A stretch of DNA of 64,000 bases from Apium graveolens (Eukaryota; Streptophyta; Magnoliopsida; Apiales; Apiaceae): the NCBI RefSeq assembly GCF_009905375.1, contig NC_133650.1, positions 175,407,565-175,471,564 of the forward strand. Reading direction: 5' to 3'. Positions 11,678 to 22,947 of the stretch are shown here, one piece after another. The translations under genes and the position numbers were made by a program. The notes under the pieces are model-generated. The model ran no database searches and had not been told where the DNA came from. It saw nothing but the letters and a program-made list of their open reading frames with translations. How positions within the stretch are numbered: the first letter of the stretch is position 1; every line of letters starts with the position of its first letter.

Positions 11678-12959
11678 CATCCAATAGTCAGGGTTCACGT
11701 TCTCGAGAAATCGGTTTGGTGTTCATTTTCATAAAATACGTATACTCGTCATTTTATGAAATTAGGGTTACTGGATTTTGACAAAACATTCACCACAATA
11801 TACAATTAGGTTTCGCACAAGATATATGTATATACTTATTTATACTTGTTCAACGTTCCGATAACTATAGGGTACGTCCCGTATTTTCGAATTTAATTTC
11901 CAAAAATTCGGGCAGCACCTCCTTTGTTTATCGGTCGACACGTCGAACAACTCGACGTCTCAACAATCATTAAACCAACAATCCAATTACTACAGTATCA
12001 CAATCCATAAATACAACTCACCAGCCGAACCAAATTCATAACTCGAACGCCAACAAAATTTTCAAGATAATTAAATATGTTTCAATTCGAATATTAATAT
12101 ACGAACTAAATTATTTATTTTAAAATGTTAGGAATCAGATAAACATCATCACCGTCCACCGTCCGCTCGTAAAAAGTCATCGCGGATGGTGACAAAATTT
12201 CGCAGGTACCCGATTAATTCTCGGACACGAGATTTCGCCGATTAAATCTCAAATTATTGAAATAAATATTCGAAAATCACCAAAATTTCATTCGAGTATT
12301 TAAAAAATTATAATTCGAATAAAATCGAATCATTCAATCAACACGAACGCAGCAGCCACAGAAAGAACAAACGGCCGCGTGTGTAGACACGCACATCACC
12401 GCCATCTCGCTGGAAACCAGCGAAAGGCGAAAAACAGCGAAACAATTCCGGCCAAAGAAGAGATACAGGCGATCCCAACACAGGAAACCCATATACACAC
12501 CCACCCGCACACATAGTATATATATATGTATATATATGCAGCAATCATGAACAAATTAGAGCTCACAATCGGAAAATCGAACACCGGCTAGCACTCACCC
12601 GAAACACAGAACCGGAAAAGTAAACCGGAAAAATCAGGGGAGGTGATGGAGAGAAATCGAGAGATTCAGAGAGGCGGAGAGATTGAATACACGAGAGAGA
12701 GAGCCGAGGGAATGAGAGATTAGGCTGCTGTTTTTCTTTTTGCAATTTTTTTTAAGCAATTAAAGAATGGCACGTGGCAGGGGAGAAATGAAGAACTGCC
12801 ACGTTTTTATTTTTATTCATATAAACTTGACGCGTGTATTCCTTCTCCTGGAAGCCTGGTTTATCCCGAAACTCGCAATTAACGAATCGAGTCATGTTTA
12901 AAACAATCTCAGAAAATCACCAAAATAGTCTTAAAATATTATAAATATCCCGAAGTTAA
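11678..12959 (-). repeat. LTR-F fragment between gypsy A and copia 1
   Basis: This stretch aligns to about 54197-55640, inside the solo LTR at 52841-55876, with moderate divergence and indels. The alignment starts exactly at the gypsy A terminus (CATCC) and stops exactly at the copia 1 terminus (CCCGAAGTTAA), so both elements inserted into a pre-existing LTR-F copy. Orientation is taken from the solo copy, whose LTR reads on the minus strand. The minus-strand ORFs at 12338-12745 are not supported as genes. Confidence 0.8.
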
Positions 12960-13571
12960 TGTTAGATATATTTGATAATGTCATGGCTAATATGTTTTAT
13001 GTTTAGTTTTCAGATCTTACTTAACAGGACAAATCAGTACTTAACTGGGAATCAGTACTTATACTGGAAGTCAGGACTTAAGGATATCAGTACTTATATT
13101 ATCAGGAGATAATCATCAGAAGTTGGATATCAAAACTTAAGTGCTGAAGGACGATTAGATAAAGGAAGTAGTTGATTAAAGGAAAGAAGATCGAGATAAA
13201 CATAAGAAGAGATATGCATGAAGAAGGAGTTCCTTGAAGAATGGACTACTTGGAAGAAAAGATATCTGATTGATATATTTTAGGAAGCAGAATTATATTC
13301 CATATCAATTAGCGAATATCTTATAACTGTGTAGTATATAAACACAGACATAGGGTTTACACTATAAGTGTTATCATTATTCGAGAAGATTATTCATTGT
13401 AACCCTAGCAGCTCTCGTGATATTTGTTCATCACTGAGAGGTAACAGTTCCATAATGTAACAGAGTTTATTGTTTCAATAAAGTTTGTTTTCTGTTACTT
13501 ACGATATTAAAGTTCGATTTGATTGTATTATACACTGTATTCACCCCCTCTACAGTGAGTGTGACCTAACA
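12960..13571 (+). repeat. 5' LTR of copia 1 (612 bp)
   Basis: It begins TGTTAG and ends CTAACA, a 6-bp perfect terminal inverted repeat, and matches the LTRs at 22319-22933 and 50911-51526. A TATATAAA box lies at 13335-13342 and an AATAAA signal at 13477-13482. The five flanking bases on the left are GTTAA. No matching duplication is visible in the window because the right end is in the gap. Confidence 0.95.
13335..13342 (+). promoter_or_regulatory. TATA box of copia 1 LTR promoter
   Basis: TATATAAA is followed by CACAGACATAGGG in a conserved context in all three LTRs. LTR2 has TATACAAA at 22695-22702 (one change). LTR3 has TATATAAA at 51288-51295. Confidence 0.75.
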
Positions 13572-13573
13572 AG

Positions 13574-13585
13574 TGGTATCAGAGC
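13574..13585 (+). other. Primer binding site of copia 1 (Met-tRNA type)
   Basis: TGGTATCAGAGC starts 2 bp after the LTR end at 13571. Confidence 0.95.
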
Positions 13586-13627
13586 CTATCTGTTAACACA
13601 CATACAGTTAAAGATCTAAACACAATC

Positions 13628-15964
13628 ATGTCTGACACAAAAACTCCAACTAAGCCTACCAAAACTGAAGAACCTCCAAAGACACAAATTCAAAGTCGGT
13701 ATGAAACCATCAGAGTTCCCATACTGAGACCATCTGAATATGCTATATGGAAGGTGAGGATGACCATGTTTCTGGAAGCCACAGATCCAGAATATCTAGA
13801 TAGAATCAAGGAAGGGCCTCACAAACCAACCAAGCTCGCTGTTGCAGTTGCATGTGAAGCAACAAAAACCGTACCAAAGGAAAAGAGTGATTATACTGCT
13901 GAAGATATAGCATCAATTGCTAAGGATGCTAAGGTATGACACTTACTGCATAGTGCCATTGATAATGTAATGTCAAATAGGGTAATTAACTACAAGACTG
14001 CTAAGGAGATATGGGATGCTCTGGAAACAAGGTGTCAGGGAACCGACACAATTAAGAAGAACATGAAGATAATACTCACTCAAGAGTATGAACACTTTGA
14101 TTCAAAGGCTAATGAATCATTGACTGATTTATATGATAGATTTGTCAAACTCTTGAATGATCTGTCACTGGTTAATAAGGAGTATGATCTTGAAGATTCA
14201 AACCTTAAATTCCTGTTAGCTCTTCTTGAATGTTGGGATTTGAAGGCAACAACAATAAGAGACAACTACAGTCTTGATGAAATAACTCTTGATGAAATCT
14301 ATGGAATGCTCAAGACTCATGAACTTGAGATGGAACAAAGAAGCAAGAGGAAAGGAGGAAAGTCAAGAACAGTTGCTCTTAAGGCTGAAGAAGAATCCCC
14401 CAAAGCAGCTTCCTCAAGGAAAGACAAGGGTAAAGCTCTTTTTACAAAGTCTGATACTGAGTCATCAAGTTCTGAAACTGATGATGACTCAGATTCTGAA
14501 AGCTTGCCTGAGACTGATGCTGATGAGGAGATGATGAAGCTGTGTGCTCTTATGGTGAAAGGAATCACAAAGATTGCATACAGAAAGTTCAGGAAGGGAA
14601 AGAAGTTTTCCAGGAAAGGCACAAGTTCTGATAAGAAGAATTTCAGAAGATCTGAAGGCAGAGGAGGAAAGTCTGACAGAGGAGATTATACCAATGTTAA
14701 ATGCTATAATTGTGGTGAGAAAGGCCACATATCTCCTGATTGCAAGAAAGTGAAGGGTGACAAAGGCAAGGCTCTTGTCACAAAGCAGAAAAGCTGGACA
14801 GACACCTCAGACTCTGAAAGTGAGGAGAACTATGCATTGATGGCAAATGCTGATAAAGAAAGTGCTGAGAGCAGTTCTGAAGCTGCTAAAACAAAGGTAC
14901 CTCAGACTACTTATGTTTTTCATACTGATGATATTAATGAGTTGAGAAGATATCTTAAAACCATGTTTGTTAGTTATAGAGATCAAACCTTAACATGTGA
15001 AAGATTAACTTCTGAAAATCTTGCTTTTAAGAAAACAAATGATTTCTTAGAAAAAGAGTTAGTTATATTCCATCAAACTCAGAAGGATAGAGATGATGCT
15101 TTTTATGTTAGGGATGAAGTGCTAAAAATGAATGAATCTCTAAAAACTGAGTTAGAAAAGGAAAGAGAGATAATCAGGACTTGGACTAACTCTGGCAGAA
15201 CAACTCAAAATTTGCTAAGTAGTGAAAATTGGAAAGAGGGCTTAGGTTATAGAGAGGATAAGAATGATAAAGGAACTGAAGAAATTAAGCCTGTTGTTAA
15301 GCAAAAGCCAAAGTTAAAACCTGTTAAGTTTGTAACTGTAAAGTCTGATAATGAGAAATCAGAAGTTAAAGAGGAATTAACTTTTGACAAACTAAAACAG
15401 GAAAAGATATCTGAAGTAAACATAGGCTTAATGACTAAGAAGCAGCTTAAGCATAAGCTGAAAGATGTTAAGAATGCAAACAAGGTAAAATCACCTAGGA
15501 AAAATAGGAATGGAAAGGAAGGTGTGAATAAAACCAATGATTATAAACCTGTTCCTGATGCTCCTAGGAAAACATGTCATAATTGTGGAAGTTCTAACCA
15601 TCTGGCTTCTTTTTGCAGGAAGAATAAGAACATTAACTCCTTACCTTCAAAATCAGGAGTTAAGAGTCAGTCTGTTAGATATAAACCACAAAATCCTTGT
15701 TTTCATTGTGGTAGTTTATGGCATTCCATTTATACTTGTAAGGAATATCATAGTTTGTACTATGATTATTGTCAATTAAAACCTTCTTTGAAGAAAGTTT
15801 CCATTATTCCTTCTAGTGTAAATTCTGATTCAAAGTCTGATAGTGTAAGTTCTGATAAGAAAAATGTTAACATAAATTCTGATGCTAAATCCGCTGCAAA
15901 TGTTAACAAACTTAATAAGGCCAAAGGATCCAAGCAAGTCTGGGTCCTTAAAACTAATAATTAG
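13628..15964 (+). pseudogene. Copia 1 gag (one in-frame stop)
   Basis: This nucleocapsid/capsid precursor starts at ATG 13628 (MSDTKTPTKP), 56 bp after the LTR, and spans 778 codons. A TGA at 13937-13939 replaces the CGA found in copia 2; the same frame continues to 15964. The N-terminal third is a copia gag core (MTMFLEATDPEYLDRI, EIWDALETRCQGT, YDRFVKLLNDL). A serine/acid-rich region follows, then zinc knuckles at residues about 359 (CYNCGEKGHISPDC), 650 (CHNCGSSNHLASFC) and 691 (CFHCGSLWHSIYTC). A helical segment lies between the first and second knuckle (residues about 430-520). Two extra C-terminal knuckles are unusual for ordinary copia gag and fit Sireviruses. It ends in TAG at the gag/PR boundary. 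Confidence 0.9.
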
Positions 15965-15976
15965 TGGTCTTTGTGA
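15962..15976 (+). other. Paired stop codons at gag/protease boundary, copia 1
   Basis: TAG (15962-15964) and TGA (15974-15976) are in the gag frame, separated by TGG TCT TTG. Both are identical in copia 2 (25321-25323 and 25333-25335). Immediately after comes TTACAGGGC, a splice-acceptor-like sequence. Conservation in two copies that otherwise carry private lesions suggests that the stops predate both insertions. Confidence 0.6.
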
Positions 15977-18900
15977 TTACAGGGCAACATGAAAAATATT
16001 CTAGTTCTGGACAGTGGATGCTCTAACATATGACTGGAAATAAAGCCCTGCTATCAGACTTTGTGGATAAAGCTGGCCAAAGTGTTTCTTATGGAGATGG
16101 CAACATTGGAAAAATATTGGGATATGGCAATATCAATCTTGGGAATGTCATCATTAAAGAAGTAGCTCTGGTCTCAGGACTTAAACACAATCTGCTGAGT
16201 ATAAGTCAAATCTGTGACAGAGGTTATCATGTTGATTTCTTTGAAGAACACTGTGAAATTGTGAGTAAATCTAAAGGTAAAGTTGTTCTGAAAGGATACA
16301 GGCGTGGTAACATTTATGAAGCTAAGCTTTCAACAAGTACTGATGGTTCTGCAATCTGTCTGATAAGTAGAGCATCAATTGAAGAAAGCTGGAATTGGCA
16401 CAAGAAACTCTCATTTAAATTTCAACAATATAAATGAACTGGTCAAAAAGGATCTTGTGAGAGGACTGCCAAAGTCAGTATTTGCTCCTGATGGTCTTTG
16501 TGATTCTTGTCAGAAGGCCAAACAAAGAAAATCTACATTCAAGAGCAAAACTGAATCATCAATTCTTGAGCCTTATCATCTACTACATTTTGATCTATTT
16601 GGTCCAGTAAATGTCATGTCTATTGCAAGGAAGAAATATGCATTGGTCATAGTGGATAAGTTCACTAGATACACATGGGTGTATTTCTTGCACACAAAAA
16701 GTGAAACTGCATCTATCTTGATTGATCATGTCAAACATCTGGATTAATTGGTCAAAGATTCTGTGAAAATCTTAAGGAGTGATAATGGCACTGAGTTCAA
16801 GAATTTGATAATGGAAGAGTTCTGCAAAAACCATGGAATTAAGCAGGAATTTTCTGCTCCTGGAACTCCACAGCAAAATGGAGTTGTTGAAAGGAAGAAT
16901 AGAACTCTCATTGAAGCTGCACGTACAATGCTTGAAAAAGCAAAGTTTCCAACCTATTTCTGGGCTGAAGCTGTGCAGACTGCTTGTTTTACTCAAAATG
17001 CAACACTCATTAACAAGCATGGAAAAACACCATATGAGATGGTGAAGAAAAAGAAGCCAAATCTGAAGTACTTTCATGTATTTGGATGCAAGTGTTTTGT
17101 TCTCAAGACTCATCCTAAACAGCTATCAAAGTTTGATCTAAATGCTGATGAAGGAATCTTTGTTGGATATCCACTTTCCACAAAAGCCTTCAGAGTCTAT
17201 AATTTGAGAACAAAAGTGGTCATAGAATCTATCAATGTCTCTTTTGATGACAAGAAGATTACTGGTCTTGAAGATTTTATTGACCATGATCAGCTGAGAT
17301 TTGAAAATGAAGACTCAAATTCTGATACTGAAAATCCTGACAGTCTAAGTCCTGATACTGTAAACTCTGATGGATTAAACTCTGATGTTATTGAAACTAT
17401 GGTGACTACGCCAAAGGAAAATGCACCTATGCAGGGGGAGCATACTCAAGATCTTACCACATCTCAAGAAACATCAGAACATACATCTGGCTCTTCAAGT
17501 TCTGATTCGTCAAGTTCTGATAAGCCAAGTTCTGATAGTGCTGAAAATCTAAATTCTGAAGAATTCAACTCAGAGAGCATAGTTTCAGGGGGAGCATCAG
17601 AAAATGAAAATGAAGACAGTATGGATCATGGGGGAGCATCCAGTTCTAAAGAAAACCTTCCATCTGTAAGGAAGTGGACAAAATCACATACACCTGATTT
17701 GATAATTGGAAATCCTGATGCAGGTGTCAGAACTAGAACAGGTACTTTAAATGAATGTCTTTACAATTCGTTTATCTCTCAGACTGAGCCAAAGAAAGTG
17801 GAAGAAGCTCTTTAAGATGATGATTGGGTGCAAGCAATGCAGGAAGAGTTAAATGAATTTGAAAGAAACAAATTCTGGACCCTAGTGCCAAGACCAAAGA
17901 ATAGATCTGTTGTTGGTACAAAGTGGGTATTCAGAAACAAAACTGACAGTGATGGCATAATTACAAGGAATAAGGCAAGACTGGTTGCAAAAGGATATTC
18001 TCAGCAGGAGGGAATCGATTATGATGAAACATTTGCACCAGTTGCTAGGTTAGAAGCCATAAGGATATTTTTGGCTTATGCTGCTCACAAAAAGTTTACT
18101 GTCTTTCAAATGGATGTGAAAAGTGCTTTTCTCAATGGAGAATTGGAGGAGGAAGTATATGTTGAACAACCTCCAGGCTTTGTAGACTCCAAACATCCAG
18201 ATTATGTCTACAGGCTTGATAAAGCACTTTATGGACTTAAGCAAGCTCCTAGAGCATGGTATGAGACTTTAGCTCAGTTTCTTCTGGAAAGTGGATTCAA
18301 CAGAGGAACAATAGACAAAACACTGTTCTACCTCAACCATGGAAATGACTTACTTCTGGTCCAGATTTATGTTGATGATATCATCTTTGGGTCTACAAAT
18401 GACAGACTTTGCAAGAAGTTTGCCAAAATGATGCAGTCAAGGTATCAGATGAGTATGATGGGGGAACTTAGCTATTTTTTGGGCCTTCAAGTCAAGCAGA
18501 ATGAAGAAGGCACTTTTATTTGTCAAACTAAGTACACCAGAAACTTGCTGAAGAAATTTGGAATGCAAGATTGTTCAAGTGCATCCACTCTCATGACCAC
18601 TGTAACAAAACTGGATAAGGATACTGGTAAATCAGTAGATATTATTGATTACAGAGGTATGATTGGCTCTCTACTCTATCTAACTGCTAGTAGACCTGAT
18701 ATCATGTATGCTACCTGTCTTTGTGCAAGATTTCAAGCAGATCCAAGAGAACCTCACTTAACAGCTGTGAAAAGAATTTTTAAGTATCTTAAAGGAACAG
18801 CAGATCTGGGATTGTGGTATCCTAAAGAATCAGATTTTAAACTAATAGGTTACTCAGATGCAGATTTTGCAGGTTGCAAAATTGATAGGAAAAGCACAAG

Positions 18901-19324
18901 TGGAAGCTGCCAATTTCTTGGAGGCAGATTGGTTTCTTGGTTCAGCAAGAAACAAAAGTCAATTTCCACATCAACTGCAGAAGCAGAGTATATTGCTGCA
19001 GGAAGCTGTTGTGCACAGATTCTTTGGATGAAGAATCAGCTACTGGATTATGGGTTAACATATTTCAAAATCCCTATTTACTGTGATAATCAAAGTGCTA
19101 TTGCTATGACAGGTAATCCAGTTCAACACTCTATGACAAAGCACATCAGCATCAGGTACCACTTCATAAGGGAACATGTGGATGAAGGTACAGTGGAATT
19201 GCACTTTGTTCCAACAGATCAACAACTAGCAGATATCTTCACAAAACCATTGTGTGAAGCCACTTTTACAAGATTGGTAAATGAACTTGGAATGATTTCA
19301 GGTTTTTTCTCTAAATCTGCTTAG
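15977..19324 (+). pseudogene. Copia 1 pol: protease, integrase, RT, RNase H
   Basis: Protease carries LVLDSGC near 16007-16024, then a -1 indel, then MTGNKALLSDF. Integrase follows with an HHCC region near 16395-16530 and catalytic Asp 16592, Asp 16781 and Glu 16889 retained. A serine/acid-rich linker lies at about 17310-17620. RT carries [19 protein letters not shown] and YVDD at 18368-18379. RNase H carries [26 protein letters not shown] and CDNQSAIAM, and ends at TAG 19324. Lesions against copia 2 are indels near 16024 and 16407, TAA at 16745-16747, and TAA at 17813-17815 (CAA in copia 2). The block from 17828 to 19324 is open throughout. It is a recent pseudogene. Confidence 0.93.
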
Positions 19325-20658
19325 TCTTGTTCTGTGTTATCAGACTTTATGATCAGTATTTACAGAATTTAATCTCTTTGTGTATTCTGTGATTAATTGA
19401 TAAATGTGTTTAAGTACTGACTGTTGTCTGATATATGTTTCTAAACTCTGATAAGTGATATGTCTATTTAAGTACCCATTCAATCCTATAAGGATAACTG
19501 TGCTAGATGCTGACTAGTAGTCTTCAATAAACAAATGATCCCATGTAAGAAGTAATTATTTCTATGGAAATCTATTGACACAAGCAAATTCTAATAATAG
19601 AGCTAAGTTGAGTTTACTTTGTTTATCTTATTACTAAGTCACAAATTAGAATAATGCTACTCATCTGTTAAGTTCTGATACTAGTAATTCTGCTGAATGC
19701 ACTAAGTGCTGATAAACCTCTCCTATCAAAAAAGAAAAAGCAAAAGGAGCAAAGAATAAAATCAGGTACTCCTTTGAGATCTAGAGTAAAAATGTGGAAG
19801 GGACGACCCAAGTGCATTTCTGGTATTAAGTAAATATGCATTAGAAAAGCAAAATATTTTCTTGGTGACTTTTTACACTCTATGATTACAGGAGAAATAC
19901 TCTGATAATAGCATAAATTCTGATAAGCAGTCGTGACTCACTTACACTGAGAAGCCACTGTAAAATGGAATTCAAAAAGATGCATAAAATGAGCATAAAA
20001 TAGTTGAGGTGGACTCTAGCATGAACTCATTCAACAGTAGGTTACAGAATAATGACAGCTCTTTAGCAAAGTTTTAATTCTGCCTTATTTCTAAGATGTA
20101 CTGAAGTGAATCAGACATTATTCTTTGTCTGAAATTTAGCTTAATGCACACACTAATCACTCCATAAGAATGATGAAAGTTACTGTGGTGGTCTGTGTTG
20201 TTTTGAATAAACAGTCATTGTGTCACTTTGCAGAAATTCTGAGGACAAGTTCTGGTTGTATGTTCTGATGATTAAGTTCTGAAAAATATAACTTAGAACT
20301 TGTATGAGGACTTACTAAGATAGGCATTCCTTTTTCGAGATAAGAAATTATGTTCTGATATAAGTCTAAGTTCTGATATTCCAGTCTAATTCTTTACTTG
20401 ACTTATCTGTGGATAAAATTTAATAACAGTCTCAGTTCAAACTAGATTTATGTTAAAGTGGAAGATTAATAGTCACTATGGTTAGGGTTAATGGTATTCG
20501 TACTTGAACATTCAACTTTTACTTGCTTCTTGTGCGCATTAAACCATGTTTTCTCTTTCCAATGAATGTTTTTCTTTTTCCAAGTCTGGGGAGACGAGGT
20601 AGAATAAATTCTATCTGTCAACATTAAATTCATTTGCGTCTCCTGGCATTCTCTTGCC
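19325..20658 (+). other. Post-pol spacer of copia 1 (conserved, non-coding)
   Basis: No long ORF is present. The whole stretch recurs in copia 2 (28688-30036) and copia 3 (44712-46055) at similarity comparable to the coding parts. It is rich in the short motif AAGTTCTGAT and its reverse complement (for example near 19671, 20276 and 20351-20378). Near the end comes a block containing GAGACGAGGTAGAAT shortly before the TATA box. Confidence 0.7.
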
Positions 20659-20665
20659 TATATAA
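20659..20665 (+). promoter_or_regulatory. Internal TATA box upstream of small ORF, copia 1
   Basis: TATATAA lies in the context TTGCC-TATATAA-GCAACC, 83 bp before the ATG at 20748. The same block is in copia 2 (30037-30043). In copia 3 it is reduced to CCTAATAAG near 46052. A pol-II start about 30 bp downstream would give a short leader. This is a candidate subgenomic promoter by sequence only. Confidence 0.5.
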
Positions 20666-20747
20666 GCAACCACTTCACATCAGTCTTTCCATCAAATCTT
20701 TTCTCTCAACATCAACTTACCTTCATACTTTTTCCTTCAAAAACACC

Positions 20748-21017
20748 ATGGTCAGATACAACATGTTTTTGAACTACCAAAACTTCAATATGGAGCTCAG
20801 CTGTGCCGATTGGCAGCAGGAATGGCACGTTACTGCCATTCCTGATGAGATATGGGACTCAGTCCCACAGGAGGTACTCACCCACCTCCTGTTCTTCTAT
20901 ATAGACTACCATCGCCATCTGGAGCGATTGGAGGAGGAAAGGCTGGAAGCTCTCCACCAGCAAGAGCGAATCATTCGACTCGCCATTCTGTTTGTCGAGA
21001 GTAGGAAGAAGAAATGA
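20748..21017 (+). CDS. Small conserved ORF between pol and large ORF, copia 1 (89 codons)
   Basis: It starts MVRYNMFLNYQNFNMELSC at the first ATG after the internal TATA box. The middle is acidic/aromatic (WQQEWHVTAIPDEIWDSVPQE), then come a hydrophobic patch (LLFFYIDYHRHLE) and a long charged helix with coiled-coil character (LERLEEERLEALHQQERI), ending in a basic KKK and TGA. After the stop the same frame is open for a strongly hydrophobic segment (FIFFFLFFFIISLALLL). In copia 2 that segment is in frame with the ORF, so copia 1 may have lost a C-terminal membrane anchor. Homologues are at 41147-41471 and 46136-46500. I do not recognise a named family. Function unknown. Confidence 0.6.
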   Translation: MVRYNMFLNYQNFNMELSCADWQQEWHVTAIPDEIWDSVPQEVLTHLLFFYIDYHRHLERLEEERLEALHQQERIIRLAILFVESRKKK

Positions 21018-21741
21018 TTTATTTTCTTCTTCCTGTTTTTCTTCATCATCAGCCTTGCCCTACTTCTTGAGCTAGGACTAAGGCTGTTGATGTTAGGTCT
21101 AGCAGCTTAGGGAAATCTTGTATAAATTCTGATGTAATTTCCATTTCATGAATGTATTCACTTGATATATTAATGAAATTTGTTTTTGTTTCAAGATTTT
21201 GTCTCTAAGTTATTTTGTAATGCATTGATAAATCCTGATAACGATTCATATTCTGATGACCATATAAATTCTGTTTTAATTTAAGTTCTGATTTTCCTTG
21301 TTCAGTACTTACTCACCTGATTTATCTTGGTCATTTTCACTTGTTTTATTTTCAAAATATTAATGATGCAGTAAAAAATAATTAAATCAGTGGGAACGGT
21401 TTTCAATTTTGAATTAAAACTATTTCACCTTGATTAATGGAATATTTGGGTAAGTGGAACGGTTTTTCCTTGAAAAACTGCAAGTGGGTAAGTAATGATT
21501 ACTGTTTTTACGCGCCCAGTAACTATCCGTTATTACTGCATGTCTGACAGGTGTCCAACGGTAACATTTTTTTTCAGAGTATAAGTACGACAGAGAGAGG
21601 ATTTTTTTTTAATCTTTTATTTCCTTTCATACTTTTTCTCTCTACTTGCTTTTACTCTCTCTCTCTCTTCTTCTCACGTTTTTTTTTATACAGACATTCT
21701 ATCAAACACCTACCAGGCACTCTTCAATCTCAACTTTTCAC
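21018..21741 (+). other. Leader between small ORF and large ORF, copia 1
   Basis: It holds the open hydrophobic tail after 21017, then AT-rich sequence. Two similar AACGGTTTT-type stretches lie near 21395 and 21460. TATAAG at 21580-21585 is followed by pyrimidine-rich leader (TCTCTCTCTCTTCTTCTC) up to the ATG at 21742. The TATA-like box recurs at 41939-41944 in copia 2. Copia 3 lacks 133 bp here, including the box. Confidence 0.5.
21580..21585 (+). promoter_or_regulatory. Second internal TATA-like box, upstream of large ORF, copia 1
   Basis: TATAAG lies in the context CAGAG-TATAAG-TACGACAGAGAG, about 160 bp before ATG 21742, and is followed by a pyrimidine-rich leader typical of plant 5' UTRs. 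Sequence-based suggestion only. Confidence 0.35.
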
Positions 21742-22318
21742 ATGGCACCCAAGGACATAATCTTCAATGGAGCAAAGTTTGTTCCTAATAACTTCTCTGC
21801 TATATTTCACACATCAGAGGCACCCTCTGAACTTCATTTCATTCAGGATTTTCTCACTAGTTCTGATATTGGGTTCACTCTAACTGAGCCTGAATCAGTC
21901 TCTGAAGTTCAAGTACTAGAGTTCTAGAGGAGTGGAGTATATGATGATGGTGGTGCTCAAGGGTCCCCGAGTATTATCTTTTCATCAGGGGACAATGAGT
22001 ATGTTGTGACTTTGTCTATGGTTCGACAAGCACTGCAGCTACCTGAGAACTGTGTTTATTCTACTGTTGACGAACCGGTTCTTCAGAACATGATGGCCAG
22101 TCTAGGCTATGAGAGAACATTGGAAAAGCTTGGCAAGTTGAAGAGATCTTTCATGAGGGAATGGAGTTTCTTCTTTGACTGCATTACCAAGGCTTTTGCT
22201 AACAAATGCTCAAATTTCGATGCAATTCCCATATTCAGCCAACAAATCGGGTATGCTCTTATAAATCAAACTGATTTTGATTATGCAAGTGCTGTCTTAG
22301 GTTTTATTGGGGATAGGA
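21742..22318 (+). pseudogene. Copia 1 large second ORF in env-like position, truncated
   Basis: It starts MAPKDIIFNGAKFVPNNFS. A TAG at 21925-21927 replaces the TGG seen in copia 3, and the frame then runs on (RSGVYDDGG, then ALQLPENCVYS, REWSFFFDCITKAFANKCSNFD, GYALINQ) to GFIGDRM, where the copia 2 LTR starts. The REWSFFFDC-NKCSNFD block resembles plant transposon-protein domains found in accessory ORFs of LTR elements. No signal peptide or membrane segment is visible, so the env-like label is positional only. The remaining two thirds of the gene are seen only in copia 3. Confidence 0.7.
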
Positions 22319-22933
22319 TGTTAGATATATTTGATAATGTCATGGCTAATATGTTTTATGTTTAGCTTTCAGATCTTACTTGAACAGGATAAATCAGTAC
22401 TTAACTGTTGATCAGTACTTATACTGGAAGTAAGGACTTAAGGATATCAGTACATATGTTATCAGGAGATAATCGTCAGAAGATAGATATCAGAACTTAA
22501 GTACTGAAGGACAATCAGATAAGGACAGTAGATGATTAAAGGAAAGAAGATCAAGATAAACATAAGAAGAGATATGCATGAAAAAGGAATTCCGTAAAGA
22601 ATGGAATACTTGGAAGAAAAGATATCTGATTGATATATTTTAGGAAGCAGAATTATATTCCATATCAATTAGCGATTATCTTGTAACTGTGTAGTATACA
22701 AACACAGATATAGGGTTTACACTAAAAGTGTTATCGTTATTAGAGAAGATTATTCATTGTAACCCTAGCAGCTCTCATGATATTTGTTCATCACTGAGAG
22801 TTAACAGTTCCATACTGTAACAGAGTTTATTGTTTCAATAAAGTTTGTTTTCTGTTACTTAAGTTCTTAAAGTTCGATTTGAGTGTACTATACACTGTAT
22901 TCACCCTCTCTACAGTGTGTGTGTGACCTAAAA
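22319..22933 (+). repeat. 5' LTR of copia 2 (615 bp)
   Basis: It begins TGTTAG. Its end is mutated to CTAAAA where the family has CTAACA. By eye it is closer to LTR3 (about 96%) than to LTR1 (about 93%). A PBS follows and no polypurine tract precedes it, so it is a 5' LTR and not the 3' LTR of copia 1. The AATAAA signal is at 22837-22842. Confidence 0.9.
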
Positions 22934-22935
22934 AT

Positions 22936-22947
22936 TGGTATTAGAGC
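22936..22947 (+). other. Primer binding site of copia 2 (one mismatch)
   Basis: TGGTATTAGAGC differs from the Met-tRNA PBS by one C-to-T change. Confidence 0.88.

Larger units (their letters stand above)
12960..22318 (+). mobile_element. Copia 1: Sirevirus-like Ty1/copia element, right end cut by copia 2
   Basis: The order is 5' LTR, Met-tRNA PBS, gag with three zinc knuckles, pol (PR-IN-RT-RH), a 1.3-kb spacer, TATA box, small ORF, and the start of a large second ORF. At 22318 the large ORF stops where the 5' LTR of copia 2 begins. No polypurine tract or 3' LTR of its own is present. Comparison with copia 3 shows about 3.3 kb of interior missing before its 3' LTR. The long post-pol region and multiple knuckles suggest the SIRE/Maximus lineage. 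An intact member of this family would be roughly 13 kb, judged by adding the copia 1 and copia 3 parts. Confidence 0.88.

Noticed and set aside
14317..14728. Ser-rich minus-strand ORFs in copia gag (also 23676-24087)
   Set aside because: Mirror of acidic/Ser-rich gag codons. Open only because of composition.
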